NCBI RefSeq assembly: GCF_001547895.1
Contig: NZ_AP014627.1
Span: 6,821,465-6,885,464, forward strand
Direction of reading: 5' to 3'
Source: Pseudomonas sp. Os17
GTDB taxonomy: Bacteria; Pseudomonadota; Gammaproteobacteria; Pseudomonadales; Pseudomonadaceae
DNA: 64,000 nt
Positions 16,058 to 24,625 of this stretch are shown here, piece by piece. Within the stretch, counting starts at the first letter, position 1. Each line of letters opens with the position of its first letter. Below the pieces are notes generated by a model, which was not told where the DNA came from, made no database searches, and saw only the letters and a program-made list of their open reading frames with translations. The position numbers and the translations under genes are program-made.

Positions 16058-17956
16058 AAGCTTGAGCAGCGGCTCCTGAAACCGCAGCAGACGACCGGCA
16101 TTGCCCAGCACCAGCAAGGTGCTGAGGTTATGCAGCAGCGCAGCGATCATGGCCCCCGCCGCTCCCAACCAGCCAAAGGCGGCAAAGGCGACGATGGCCA
16201 GGGTCCAGCCCAGGCCGATGATCACATTGACCTGCAAGGTGCGCCGGCATTCGCGGCTCAGGCGCACGCAGGTGCCCAGGCGTCGCAGGTCGCTGCCGAT
16301 CAGCACCACGTCCGCCGAAGCCAGGGCGATGTCGGCGCCACCGGCCCCCATGGCCACGCCCACCACCCCGGCTTTCAGCGCCAGGGAATCGTTGATGCCG
16401 TCCCCCACCACCATCGGCCGGAAGCCCTTGTCGATCTCCCCCAGCACGCGCTTGAGTTTGTCTTCCGGCAGGGCCTGGGCCTGGACATCGCTGATCCCCA
16501 CCTCCAGGGCCAGACTGTCCGCCACGCTCTGCCGGTCGCCGGTAAGCAGCAACTGCCGCCCCAGTCCCAGCTCGCGCAACTCCTCCAGCGCATGCTGAGC
16601 CTCGGGCTTGACGCTGTCGGCCAGCAGCAGCCAACCGAGGAACTCGCCATTCAGCGCAAGCCCGGCAATCGGTCCGTCATGCCTCGGCACCGGGCTGGTA
16701 GTGATGCTCAACTGGCTGAACAGCTCCGGGCGTCCAAGGGCCGCTTCGCCCTCCCCGGTACGGGCCACCACGCCCAGGCCCTGGCGTTCATGGATGTCGC
16801 CGAGCGGCCATTGGTCTTCCTGGGGCACCAACCCGGCCAAGGCCCGGCTGACCGGGTGGCTGCTGGCCGAGCCGAGGCTGGCGGCCAGATTGAGCAGGCC
16901 TCGCTGGTCTTCCCGAGGGCTGTCGATGGCCTGCAGGCGCAAGGTGCCGAACGTCAGGGTGCCGGTCTTGTCCACCACCAGGGAGGTCAGGTCCGCCAGT
17001 TCTTCAAGAAACGCCGAACTGCGGATCAGGATGCCGTGGCGCGCGGCCACGGCAATCCCGGCAATGGCCGTGGCCGGTGCCGACAGCACCAGGGCACAGG
17101 GACAAGCCGCCACCAGCACCGCGAGCATGGCCTGGGCATCGCGGGTGATGAACCAGGTCACCGCCGCCAACAGCAGCACCAGCACCAGGTAACTGCCGGC
17201 ATAGCGTTCCAGCAAACGGGTGATGGGCGGCTTGGCCCGTTCAGCGCTCTGCATCAGGCCGATGACCTTGCCCAGGGTCGACTCTTCACCCGTGCGGGTC
17301 ACTTGCAGGCGCAACAAGCCATCCAGGTTGATCGCCCCGCCGAATACCTGCATGCCCACCGTGGCTTCCAGGGGCACCGACTCGCCGGTGATCGGCGCGG
17401 TGTCCAGGCTGGCCTGGCCGGACAGCACCACGCCGTCGGCAGGCACTCGGTCGCCGGCGCGCACTTCCACCCGATCACCGGCCTTGAGGCTGGCGTTGTC
17501 CACTTCCAGCACACTGCCGTCGGCCTGGACCTTGCGCGCCAGGCTGCGGGTCAGGCGTCCCAGGGCGTCGATGGCTTCCTGGGAGCCGATCACGCTGCGC
17601 TCCTCCAGCACGTGGCCGAAGATCATGATGATCGGCAGCAAGGCGGCGGTCAGCAGATCGCCGGTGGCCCAGGCGCCGAGCATGGCCAGGGCGATCAGTT
17701 GATCGGTGATGCCGTGCAGGCTGGGATAACGCAGGCTGAACCAGGCCGAGCGCATCACCGGCACCGCCACCAGCAAGGACGCCACCCCCAGCAGCAACTG
17801 GCTCACGCCCTCCTGCTGCGGGGCCTGCCAGCGCCACAGCAGTCCCAGCCCCAACAGCCCCAGGGCCAGCATGGCCAGGGTCAGTTGGCGCGCGGCGCTG
17901 CGTTGCTCGGCGGTGGTCAGCATGCTGGCGGGGGCCGCCTGGGTTGAAGCAGTCAT
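16055..17956 (-). CDS. P1B-type metal ATPase without N-terminal metal-binding domain
   Basis: 633-residue cation-transporting ATPase. It has the phosphorylation motif DKTGT, TGES, the HP dipeptide (SSHPVS), GDGIND and the membrane CPC (ACPCAL). No CxxC heavy-metal-associated domain precedes it. The last two membrane segments lack the Lys and DxG typical of ZntA-type zinc pumps and instead carry LLHNLST, so the metal cannot be called with confidence; transition metal export is the family role. It overlaps the HflC-like gene by four bases, so it is translated with three SPFH proteins. Confidence 0.88.
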   Translation of the reverse strand: MTASTQAAPASMLTTAEQRSAARQLTLAMLALGLLGLGLLWRWQAPQQEGVSQLLLGVASLLVAVPVMRSAWFSLRYPSLHGITDQLIALAMLGAWATGDLLTAALLPIIMIFGHVLEERSVIGSQEAIDALGRLTRSLARKVQADGSVLEVDNASLKAGDRVEVRAGDRVPADGVVLSGQASLDTAPITGESVPLEATVGMQVFGGAINLDGLLRLQVTRTGEESTLGKVIGLMQSAERAKPPITRLLERYAGSYLVLVLLLAAVTWFITRDAQAMLAVLVAACPCALVLSAPATAIAGIAVAARHGILIRSSAFLEELADLTSLVVDKTGTLTFGTLRLQAIDSPREDQRGLLNLAASLGSASSHPVSRALAGLVPQEDQWPLGDIHERQGLGVVARTGEGEAALGRPELFSQLSITTSPVPRHDGPIAGLALNGEFLGWLLLADSVKPEAQHALEELRELGLGRQLLLTGDRQSVADSLALEVGISDVQAQALPEDKLKRVLGEIDKGFRPMVVGDGINDSLALKAGVVGVAMGAGGADIALASADVVLIGSDLRRLGTCVRLSRECRRTLQVNVIIGLGWTLAIVAFAAFGWLGAAGAMIAALLHNLSTLLVLGNAGRLLRFQEPLLKL

Positions 17957-19011
17957 TGTTCGGCTCCCTGAATGATCAGGCGGGAATCGTCTTTGGGGTC
18001 GACCGTGGTCAGCGAGCCGGCCTGCCCGAGAATCTTCGGCAGGCGCTCGCGGTAGATGCGCAGGAGCATTTCCGGATCGGTGCCATCGCGTTGTGCCTGG
18101 GCCAGGCTCTGCACCGTGGCGGTCTGGGCCCGGGCCAGGGCCAGGCGTTCGCTGGCCTGGGCATGGGCCACCTGCAGGCTGTGATCGGCTTGCTGGTTGG
18201 CGCTCTGGGTCAGCTTCTCGGCCTCGGTACGGGCATTGGCCACTGCCTTGTCGGCTTGCTGGCTGGCGGTCAGCACCGCATTGAAGGCACTCACCGCCGG
18301 TTGTGGCAGGCTCGACTGCACGTCCACCCGCGTCACTTCCAGGCCAATGCCCTGGCCGCTGGCGGTCAGTTGCGCCAGCCGCTGGTTGATGCTTTGCAAC
18401 AGATCGCCCCGCAGCCGCTCACGGCGTTCGGCAGCCTGATTGTCCGTGCCCATCAACTCCGGACGCGCCACCAGGATGGTGTCCAGATCACGGGCGGCGG
18501 CCAGGGCCAGGGCGCTGCGGGTCACCAGGCGATCCAGGGCCGGCAGCACATGCTCGCCCTGCAGCACATAGGCGAAAGGGTCACTGACCTTGTAGAAGAC
18601 CCGCACATCCAGTTGCACCACCCCGGCATCGCCGGTAAGCAGATAGCCTGAACCGGCCAGGGCGTCGTTCAAGGGGGTGGCCAGACTCGCCACCCGGTCC
18701 CCTTCCAGGGCAGCGTCGGAACGCAGCAAGCCTTCGACCCGGCGTTCCAGCACCCGGTCGGCGGCGGGCAACAGCACCACCTGTTCGAAGGGCTGCGGCC
18801 AGGCCAGGAGTAAACCGGCGTTCTGCACCCGCTGCAGCGCGCCAAAGTGCAACACAAGGGCCCGGTTCTGCGGATCGATCTGCCGCACATTGGATATCGC
18901 CCAGGCCACCGCCGCCAGCACCGTGACCACGTACAGCGCGATAAACGCCAGACGACCAGCCTGGATCCACGGGCTGCTCAGTTCATTTGTTCCACGTGGA
19001 ACCTTGTTCAT
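17953..19011 (-). CDS. SPFH/Band 7 membrane protein, HflC-like
   Basis: 352 residues with one N-terminal membrane segment (about 18-40), a Band 7 domain beginning near NRALVLHFGALQRVQNAGL, and a long Ala/Gln-rich coiled-coil (about 240-310). True HflC/HflK form a cage around FtsH protease; this paralogue sits in a metal-ATPase operon, so a scaffold for the ATPase is a fair guess. It overlaps both neighbours by four bases (ATGA). Its first codons (KVPRGTN) are written with the parS sequence at 18988. Confidence 0.85.
   Translation of the reverse strand: MNKVPRGTNELSSPWIQAGRLAFIALYVVTVLAAVAWAISNVRQIDPQNRALVLHFGALQRVQNAGLLLAWPQPFEQVVLLPAADRVLERRVEGLLRSDAALEGDRVASLATPLNDALAGSGYLLTGDAGVVQLDVRVFYKVSDPFAYVLQGEHVLPALDRLVTRSALALAAARDLDTILVARPELMGTDNQAAERRERLRGDLLQSINQRLAQLTASGQGIGLEVTRVDVQSSLPQPAVSAFNAVLTASQQADKAVANARTEAEKLTQSANQQADHSLQVAHAQASERLALARAQTATVQSLAQAQRDGTDPEMLLRIYRERLPKILGQAGSLTTVDPKDDSRLIIQGAEQ
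18988..19003. promoter_or_regulatory. parS: parS centromere site at the start of the HflC-like gene
   Basis: TGTTCCACGTGGAACC holds the perfect 14-bp parS palindrome at 18989-19002. It covers codons 3-8 of the HflC-like gene. It is about 45 kb from the right-end oriC and 32-34 kb from parB-parA. Confidence 0.9.
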
Positions 19012-20048
19012 GGCTGCGATCCGGAGGCTTTGTTCGGCAGGCTCGGCGGGCCGTCCACCAGTACCCGGAACGGCGCGGCATCGGTGCGCAGGATCAGCTT
19101 GGTGCCCGGCGTCACCACGGTACCCAGGGTGTCCAGGGAGCGCAGCAGGTTGTACAGCTGGGGCGAGCTGGCGTAGGCGCGACCATAGATCTGCGCCGCT
19201 TCCACCCGCGACTGGGCTTCGATATCCGCGGCTTTCACCCTCGCATCGGCCTGGACAATCCGTGCATCGCGCTCGGCAGCGGAACGGATCTGCGCCGCCT
19301 CACGCTTGCCAATGGCGGTGCGCTCGGTGGCGATGGTTTCCCGCTCGGCGCGCATGCGATCCACCGTGGCAGTGAGGGTCACCGACGGCAGGGTCAGGCG
19401 CTCGATGCCCACCTGCACCACCTGCACGCCATATGTCGCCAGCAGTTGCTGATCGATCTGCTTGCGCAATTGCGCTTCAAAGTCAGCGATCCGCACCTGG
19501 CCGGCATCGGTGTTCACCAGATTGGCCAGATCGAAACTGCTGGCGGTGGTTTCCAGCGCGGAGCCGACGAAGGTGCGGATCTGCCGCGCCGCTTCATCGG
19601 GCTGGTTCTGCACGGCACGCATGAAGCGCTGCACGTTGTCCGGGTCGCCCTTTACCCGCCACGCCACATAGGCCTGGACGATGATGCGCAAACCGTCGCG
19701 GGTGCCCACATCCTGCAAACCGCTGGAGGTGGTGCGCAGACGCAGATCCACCGGAATCGCCGCTTCGAACGGCGCCGGCCAGCGCCAGCTCAGGCCCGGT
19801 TCCAGCAGCACCCGTGCCGGGTTGCCGAAACGGGTGATCACCGTGGCCTCGCCGGAGCGCACCTGCACCAGGCTCGCGGCGGCGACGGCGAACAGCACCA
19901 GCAGCAGCGCCCAGCTCATGCGCCGCCAGGGGAAGGGCCCGGCCTCGGCCGGCGCGCCGTGATGATGGTGGTGATGACCATGATGGTGATGATGGCCGTG
20001 CCCATGGTCATGAGCGGCGTGATCGTGGGAGTGGGCAGACTGGCTCAA
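19008..20048 (-). CDS. SPFH/Band 7 protein, HflK-like, with His-rich N-terminus
   Basis: 346 residues. The first 33 residues are extraordinarily rich in His, with runs of five and six His within about 15 residues (GHHHHHGHHHHHHG), a plausible cytoplasmic metal-binding tail. A membrane segment (about 44-66) and a Band 7 domain (EATVITRFGNPARV onward) follow, then an Ala/Arg-rich coiled-coil. The start is TTG at 20048: an AGGAG site lies seven bases upstream and the start overlaps the previous stop. Starting at the next Met (19919) would delete the His tail and leave no ribosome site. Confidence 0.85.
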   Translation of the reverse strand: MSQSAHSHDHAAHDHGHGHHHHHGHHHHHHGAPAEAGPFPWRRMSWALLLVLFAVAAASLVQVRSGEATVITRFGNPARVLLEPGLSWRWPAPFEAAIPVDLRLRTTSSGLQDVGTRDGLRIIVQAYVAWRVKGDPDNVQRFMRAVQNQPDEAARQIRTFVGSALETTASSFDLANLVNTDAGQVRIADFEAQLRKQIDQQLLATYGVQVVQVGIERLTLPSVTLTATVDRMRAERETIATERTAIGKREAAQIRSAAERDARIVQADARVKAADIEAQSRVEAAQIYGRAYASSPQLYNLLRSLDTLGTVVTPGTKLILRTDAAPFRVLVDGPPSLPNKASGSQP

Positions 20049-21988
20049 TGGACGGCTCCTGGCTGAGCGGCTTTGCCCCGCGCCATTGGGTCGGCGGGCG
20101 GGGTGAATGTACGCAGATCGAGGGTCGGCGCGCTGGCGCCCCCCAGACGATGATCGAGAATCAGCAATTTGGCCTGGCTCAGGCCCAGGCTCAGCTGGCT
20201 CAGGTATTGCTCCAGCACGAAGGCCTGCCCGGCGCTGGCGTAGGCCTGCTGCTCGGCGGCAAAGCGCAGGTCGGCGGCCTGGGCCGTGGCCTGCACTTCA
20301 CGGGCATCGGCCCGGGCCTGGTCATTCGCCACACTGGCCTGCAATTGCGCCTGATTGGTTTGCTCGGCGGCCGAGCCCCGCTCCCGGGAGATCAGCGCCT
20401 GGGCAGCAATCTGCGCCGCTTGCACGCCGTGATAGGCATTGGCGGCACCGGCCGGTGGATGGATGGCCTCCACCACGGTGGCGAGGATTTCCACGCCGCT
20501 GTCCAGCTGGCTCAGGTCGGCCTGCACGGCCTTGCCGATGTCGTCCGCCAGCCCGGTGCGGTCCTCGCCCAACAGGCCGTCGAGGGTGCGCGAAGCGAAG
20601 TCGTGCACCAGCACCCGGCTGGCGGTGCTGCGGATCAAGGTCGGCACATCGCTGCTGTTGTAGGTCGCGGCCAGCGCCGCCCTGTCATCCAGGCCGATGC
20701 GGTAGACAAAGCGCACGTCCATGTTGACGATCTGAAAGCTCTGCTGCTGGCCGCTGCCACTGGCGATGACCTGGGATTTGTCATTCACGTGGCTGGCGTC
20801 CCACAGGCGGTTGGCAATTGCTGGCGCCGGGCCTTCGGCCGGGGTCAGCTGGACCGGCTGCGGGCTGTCGCCGACGCTGGTGGCCAACTCATGGACCACG
20901 CCGTTTTCCACCCTGATGACCCGGCCCAGCGGCCAGGGCAGCCCCACATGCAGGCCTGGGCCGAAGACTTGCACCGGCTTGCCAAAGCGCTCATAAATGC
21001 CGCGATCTTGCAGCGAAAGCTCATGAACGCCGGTCAACAGCCAAGCGATTGCCAGCACCACCGCCAGCACCGGCAACAGTGCCCGGCGCATGTAGGTAAA
21101 CGCCCAGATCTGCCGCAGATCGATGCCGAACCGGTTGTGCAACTCATGCTGCAGACTGAGCAGCGGTTGCGGCGGCCAGCGCAGCATGTCGGCGATCACG
21201 CTGTGGGCCAGCAAGCGCGGTTCAAGCTGTTCACGTTGCGGACTGAACAGCGACAACAGCGCCCGCAGCAGCAACTCCCCCGCCACCAGCGCCGGCAGCA
21301 GCCCGGTCAGCACCGCCAGGCGCACCGGCCACAGCGCCGTGTCGCTGCTGAACAACAGGCACAGGGCACTGACCAGCAGGCACAGGATCGACACCCGCAA
21401 CAGTTGCGCCAGGGCGCCGGCCTCCGGCCACTCCAGGGCCGGTTCCTGGGCCAGTTGGCGCTCCAGCACCAGCAGGGCGAAGGCCAGCAGCAGTGCCAGC
21501 ACCGCGGCGACACTGGCACTCAGGCCCAGGGCCGTGGCGGGCAAGCTCAGGTTGAACACCTGCGACAGGCTATACAGGATCAGCAGCGACCAGCCGGCGA
21601 GCCACAAGGTCGGGGCGCCGATCTGCCGCAACAGGCGTCGCCAGCGCAGCGCCAGGGTCGCCGAGAAGCCGGTACGCGGCGGCTCCTCGGGCATCTGCGG
21701 CGCCGCCGGCGCAGGGTTGATCGCCTGCTCCCGCCAGCGACTGAGCCAACAGGCCGACTGCAAACCCGCCACCGCCACCAGCAAGGCGCAGGACAGGTTC
21801 ACCAGCAGCGCCGGCCAGATCGTCTGCGCGGCGAACAGGTCGACGAACACCGCCGACACCAACCCCAGCACCGCCAGCCCGAGCAGGCCCGTGCCCCAAC
21901 GCTGCAAGCGCCCGGCGTGAACCGCCGCCCGCTGAAACCGTGGCAAGGCGGCCACTTCGGCGCCCTGTGTCTGAAGATCGACTTGCAT
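20045..21988 (-). CDS. Polytopic SPFH protein: multi-pass membrane half fused to HflK-like half
   Basis: 647 residues. The first 320 contain about six hydrophobic segments, unlike standard HflK. A further membrane segment (about 315-335, LLPVLAVVLAIAWLLTG) leads into a Band 7 domain (SLQDRGIYERFGKPVQVFGPGLHVGLPWP) and a C-terminal Ala/Gln-rich coiled-coil. First gene of a four-gene operon with four-base overlaps throughout. The added membrane half might dock the ATPase or replace a missing protease partner; that is inference. No FtsH-type protease gene is near. Confidence 0.82.
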   Translation of the reverse strand: MQVDLQTQGAEVAALPRFQRAAVHAGRLQRWGTGLLGLAVLGLVSAVFVDLFAAQTIWPALLVNLSCALLVAVAGLQSACWLSRWREQAINPAPAAPQMPEEPPRTGFSATLALRWRRLLRQIGAPTLWLAGWSLLILYSLSQVFNLSLPATALGLSASVAAVLALLLAFALLVLERQLAQEPALEWPEAGALAQLLRVSILCLLVSALCLLFSSDTALWPVRLAVLTGLLPALVAGELLLRALLSLFSPQREQLEPRLLAHSVIADMLRWPPQPLLSLQHELHNRFGIDLRQIWAFTYMRRALLPVLAVVLAIAWLLTGVHELSLQDRGIYERFGKPVQVFGPGLHVGLPWPLGRVIRVENGVVHELATSVGDSPQPVQLTPAEGPAPAIANRLWDASHVNDKSQVIASGSGQQQSFQIVNMDVRFVYRIGLDDRAALAATYNSSDVPTLIRSTASRVLVHDFASRTLDGLLGEDRTGLADDIGKAVQADLSQLDSGVEILATVVEAIHPPAGAANAYHGVQAAQIAAQALISRERGSAAEQTNQAQLQASVANDQARADAREVQATAQAADLRFAAEQQAYASAGQAFVLEQYLSQLSLGLSQAKLLILDHRLGGASAPTLDLRTFTPPADPMARGKAAQPGAVH

Positions 21989-22233
21989 ACCACCCCGCCG
22001 CTCTGGCCCGGCCCTGTGGATAAGTCCCGGGCCGAAAAAAGTTGAAACAATTCGTTACTGTATAACCCATCGGGTGAAATTTTTGTCGCACGCCATGCCT
22101 TTTCATCTATGGCGTGCGTCGAAGACACAACTGGCAGCCATTTGCCTGTGCAGAAACTTCTGATGTCAGCCCCCTGGCATTTGTGGCAATAATCCAGCCC
22201 TGCTCACCGCGTGCGACAAGGAACCGTCCCATC

Positions 22234-22857
22234 ATGCTCTCGATTTACCAGCTCAAACCGCGCTTTCAGAACCTGCTGCGGCCGTTGGTGCAGCGCCTGT
22301 ACGACAACGGCACCACGGCCAACCAGATCACTGTCCTGGCCGCCGTGATCTCACTCCTGGTCGGCACCGTCATCGCCCTGTTCGCCAGCCACGCCTGGCT
22401 CTTCGCCCTGATTCCGCTGTGGATGATCCTGCGCATGGCGCTCAATGCCATCGACGGCATGCTGGCCCGGGAGTTCGGCCAGCAGTCGCGCCTGGGCGCC
22501 TACCTCAACGAACTGTGCGACGTGGTCGCCGACAGCGCGCTGATCCTGCCCTTCGCCCTGCTCCCGGGTGTCAGCCTGCTACTGGTGCTGGCCGTGACCC
22601 TGCTGGCGCTGTTCAGCGAATACGCCGGGGTGCTCGGGCCGATGGTCGGCGCGTCACGGCGCTACGACGGCCCCATGGGCAAGAGCGACCGCGCCTTCAT
22701 TCTTGGCGTGCTGGCCACCGGCATCGCCCTGGGCTGGCTCGGCGCCCTGTGGATCAACGGAGTGCTGGCACTGGTTGCCGCTTTGCTGGTCTACACCCTG
22801 ATCAATCGGGTCCGCCAGGGCCTCAAAGAAGTTCAGCACAACGCTCCCTCTGCATAA
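22234..22857 (+). CDS. ynbA: CDP-alcohol phosphatidyltransferase family protein (YnbA-like)
   Basis: 207-residue membrane protein with the CDP-alcohol phosphotransferase segment NAIDGMLAREFGQQSRLGAYLNELCDVVAD. The usual motif DxxDGxxARx8Gx3Dx3D is changed: the first Asp is Asn (NAIDG) and the third is Asn (GAYLNELCD). From memory E. coli YnbA has the same changes, so this is a family trait and not a broken copy. It should make or remodel a phospholipid from CDP-diacylglycerol and an alcohol. First gene of the ynb-like operon; the start follows AAGGA. Confidence 0.85.
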   Translation: MLSIYQLKPRFQNLLRPLVQRLYDNGTTANQITVLAAVISLLVGTVIALFASHAWLFALIPLWMILRMALNAIDGMLAREFGQQSRLGAYLNELCDVVADSALILPFALLPGVSLLLVLAVTLLALFSEYAGVLGPMVGASRRYDGPMGKSDRAFILGVLATGIALGWLGALWINGVLALVAALLVYTLINRVRQGLKEVQHNAPSA

Positions 22858-22867
22858 GGAAATGGCA

Positions 22868-24625
22868 ATGCGCGACGCTCAACACCAGACGTTCCGGACC
22901 CATGACGGCGTCGAACTGTTTTACCGCCACTGGCCGGCCACTGAAGTGGCCCCCGGCGAACCGCGGCAGGCGGTGATGCTGTTCCATCGCGGGCACGAAC
23001 ACTCCGGGCGCATTGCCCACTTGGTGGACGAGTTGAACCTGCCGCAGTTCGACTTCTTCGCCTGGGACGCCCGCGGCCACGGCCAATCCCCGGGTGCCCG
23101 CGGCGACAGCCCGAGCTTCGCCACCAGCGTGCGTGACGTGCAGACCTTCTGTGACCACCTGGGCAGCGCCCACGGCATCGATGAAGAACACATCGCCGTG
23201 GTGGCTCAGAGCGTCGGTGCGGTGATCGCCTCCACCTGGGTCCACGACTACGCGCCGCGCATCCGCTCCCTGGTGCTGGCCTCGCCGGCGTTCAAGGTCA
23301 AGCTCTACGTGCCCTTCGCCCGTCCCGGCCTGGCGCTGATGCGGCGTTTTCGCGGCAACTTCTTCGTCAACAGCTACGTCAAGGCGCGCTTCCTGAGCCA
23401 CGACCCGGAACGGGTGCGCAGCTACGATGCCGACCCGCTGATCACCAAGGCGATCTCGGTCAACGTGCTGCTGGGCCTGTATGAAGCGGCCGACCGGGTG
23501 GTGGCCGACGCCCAGGCGATCCAGGTGCCGACCCAAGTGCTGATCTCCGGCTCGGACTTCGTGGTGCACCGCAAGCCCCAGGAGCAGTTCTTCGAACGCC
23601 TGGGCAGCCTGCACAAGGAAAAGCACATCCTCCCCGGCTTCTTCCACGACACCCTGGGGGAAAAGAACCGCGCGCCGGCCATGGCCAGCATCCGCCGCTT
23701 CATCCTGCAGAACTTCGCGCGCCCGCTGAACCGCCCTGCCCTGCTGGACGCCGACCGCCTGGGCGTTACCTGCGCCGAGTCCGAGGCCCTGGCCGCGCCG
23801 CTGCCGCACAACTCCCTGCGCGACCTGTACTGGCGCGCCACCCGCGCCAGCATGCGCCTGGGCAGCCAGCTGTCGGCGGGGGTCAAGCTGGGCTTCGACA
23901 CCGGCTTCGACTCCGGCAGCACCCTGGACTACGTCTACCGCAACCAACCCACCGGGCATTCCGCCCTGGGCCGGCTGATCGACCAGAACTACCTGAACTC
24001 CATCGGCTGGCGCGGCATTCGCCAGCGCAAGCTGCACGTGGAGGAGCTGCTGCGCCTGGCCATGGAAAAGCTCCGTGAGCAGGACAGCGAAGTGCGCATC
24101 GTCGACATCGCCGCCGGCCACGGCCGCTACATCCTCGAAGCCCTGCAAGGGGTCAGCCCGCTGCCGGAATCGATCCTGCTGCGCGACTACAGCGACATCA
24201 ACGTGCGCGACGGCAGCGCATTGATCCAGGAAAAGGGCCTGGGCGAGATCGCCCGCTTCGTCAAAGGCAACGCCTTCGATCGCGAGGACCTGGCGGCCCT
24301 CGATCCCAAGCCGACCCTGGCGGTGGTCTCCGGGCTCTATGAACTGTTCGCCGACAACCAGATGGTCGGCGGCTCCCTGGCCGGCCTGGCCAGCGCCGTG
24401 GAACCCGGCGGCTACCTGGTGTACACCGGTCAGCCGTGGCACCCGCAGCTGGAACTGATCGCCCGTGCCCTGACCAGCCACCGCGAGGGCCAGGCCTGGG
24501 TGATGCGCCGCCGTACCCAGGCGGAAATGGACCAGTTGGTGGAGGCCGCGGGCTTTCGCAAGATCACCATGCGCGTGGATGAATGGGGGATCTTCAGCGT
24601 GTCCCTGGCGCAACGGGTGCAATGA
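22868..24625 (+). CDS. ynbC: Fused alpha/beta hydrolase and SAM methyltransferase (YnbC-like)
   Basis: 585 residues in two parts. Residues 1-270 are an alpha/beta hydrolase of the monoacylglycerol lipase type (HRGHEHSGR, DARGHGQSPG, nucleophile region VVAQSVGAVIA, late His in GFFHDTLG). Residues about 340-585 are a class I methyltransferase-like domain with a SAM motif (VDIAAGHGRYI). ATG 22868 is seven bases after AAGGA, better than ATG 22862, which is too close. It matches E. coli YnbC in make-up. A lipid substrate is likely from its neighbours. Confidence 0.85.
   Translation: MRDAQHQTFRTHDGVELFYRHWPATEVAPGEPRQAVMLFHRGHEHSGRIAHLVDELNLPQFDFFAWDARGHGQSPGARGDSPSFATSVRDVQTFCDHLGSAHGIDEEHIAVVAQSVGAVIASTWVHDYAPRIRSLVLASPAFKVKLYVPFARPGLALMRRFRGNFFVNSYVKARFLSHDPERVRSYDADPLITKAISVNVLLGLYEAADRVVADAQAIQVPTQVLISGSDFVVHRKPQEQFFERLGSLHKEKHILPGFFHDTLGEKNRAPAMASIRRFILQNFARPLNRPALLDADRLGVTCAESEALAAPLPHNSLRDLYWRATRASMRLGSQLSAGVKLGFDTGFDSGSTLDYVYRNQPTGHSALGRLIDQNYLNSIGWRGIRQRKLHVEELLRLAMEKLREQDSEVRIVDIAAGHGRYILEALQGVSPLPESILLRDYSDINVRDGSALIQEKGLGEIARFVKGNAFDREDLAALDPKPTLAVVSGLYELFADNQMVGGSLAGLASAVEPGGYLVYTGQPWHPQLELIARALTSHREGQAWVMRRRTQAEMDQLVEAAGFRKITMRVDEWGIFSVSLAQRVQ

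Noticed and set aside
20048..22045. Long plus-strand open frame of 665 codons
   Set aside because: Antisense shadow of the SPFH operon; composition rich in Gln/Arg/His without motifs.
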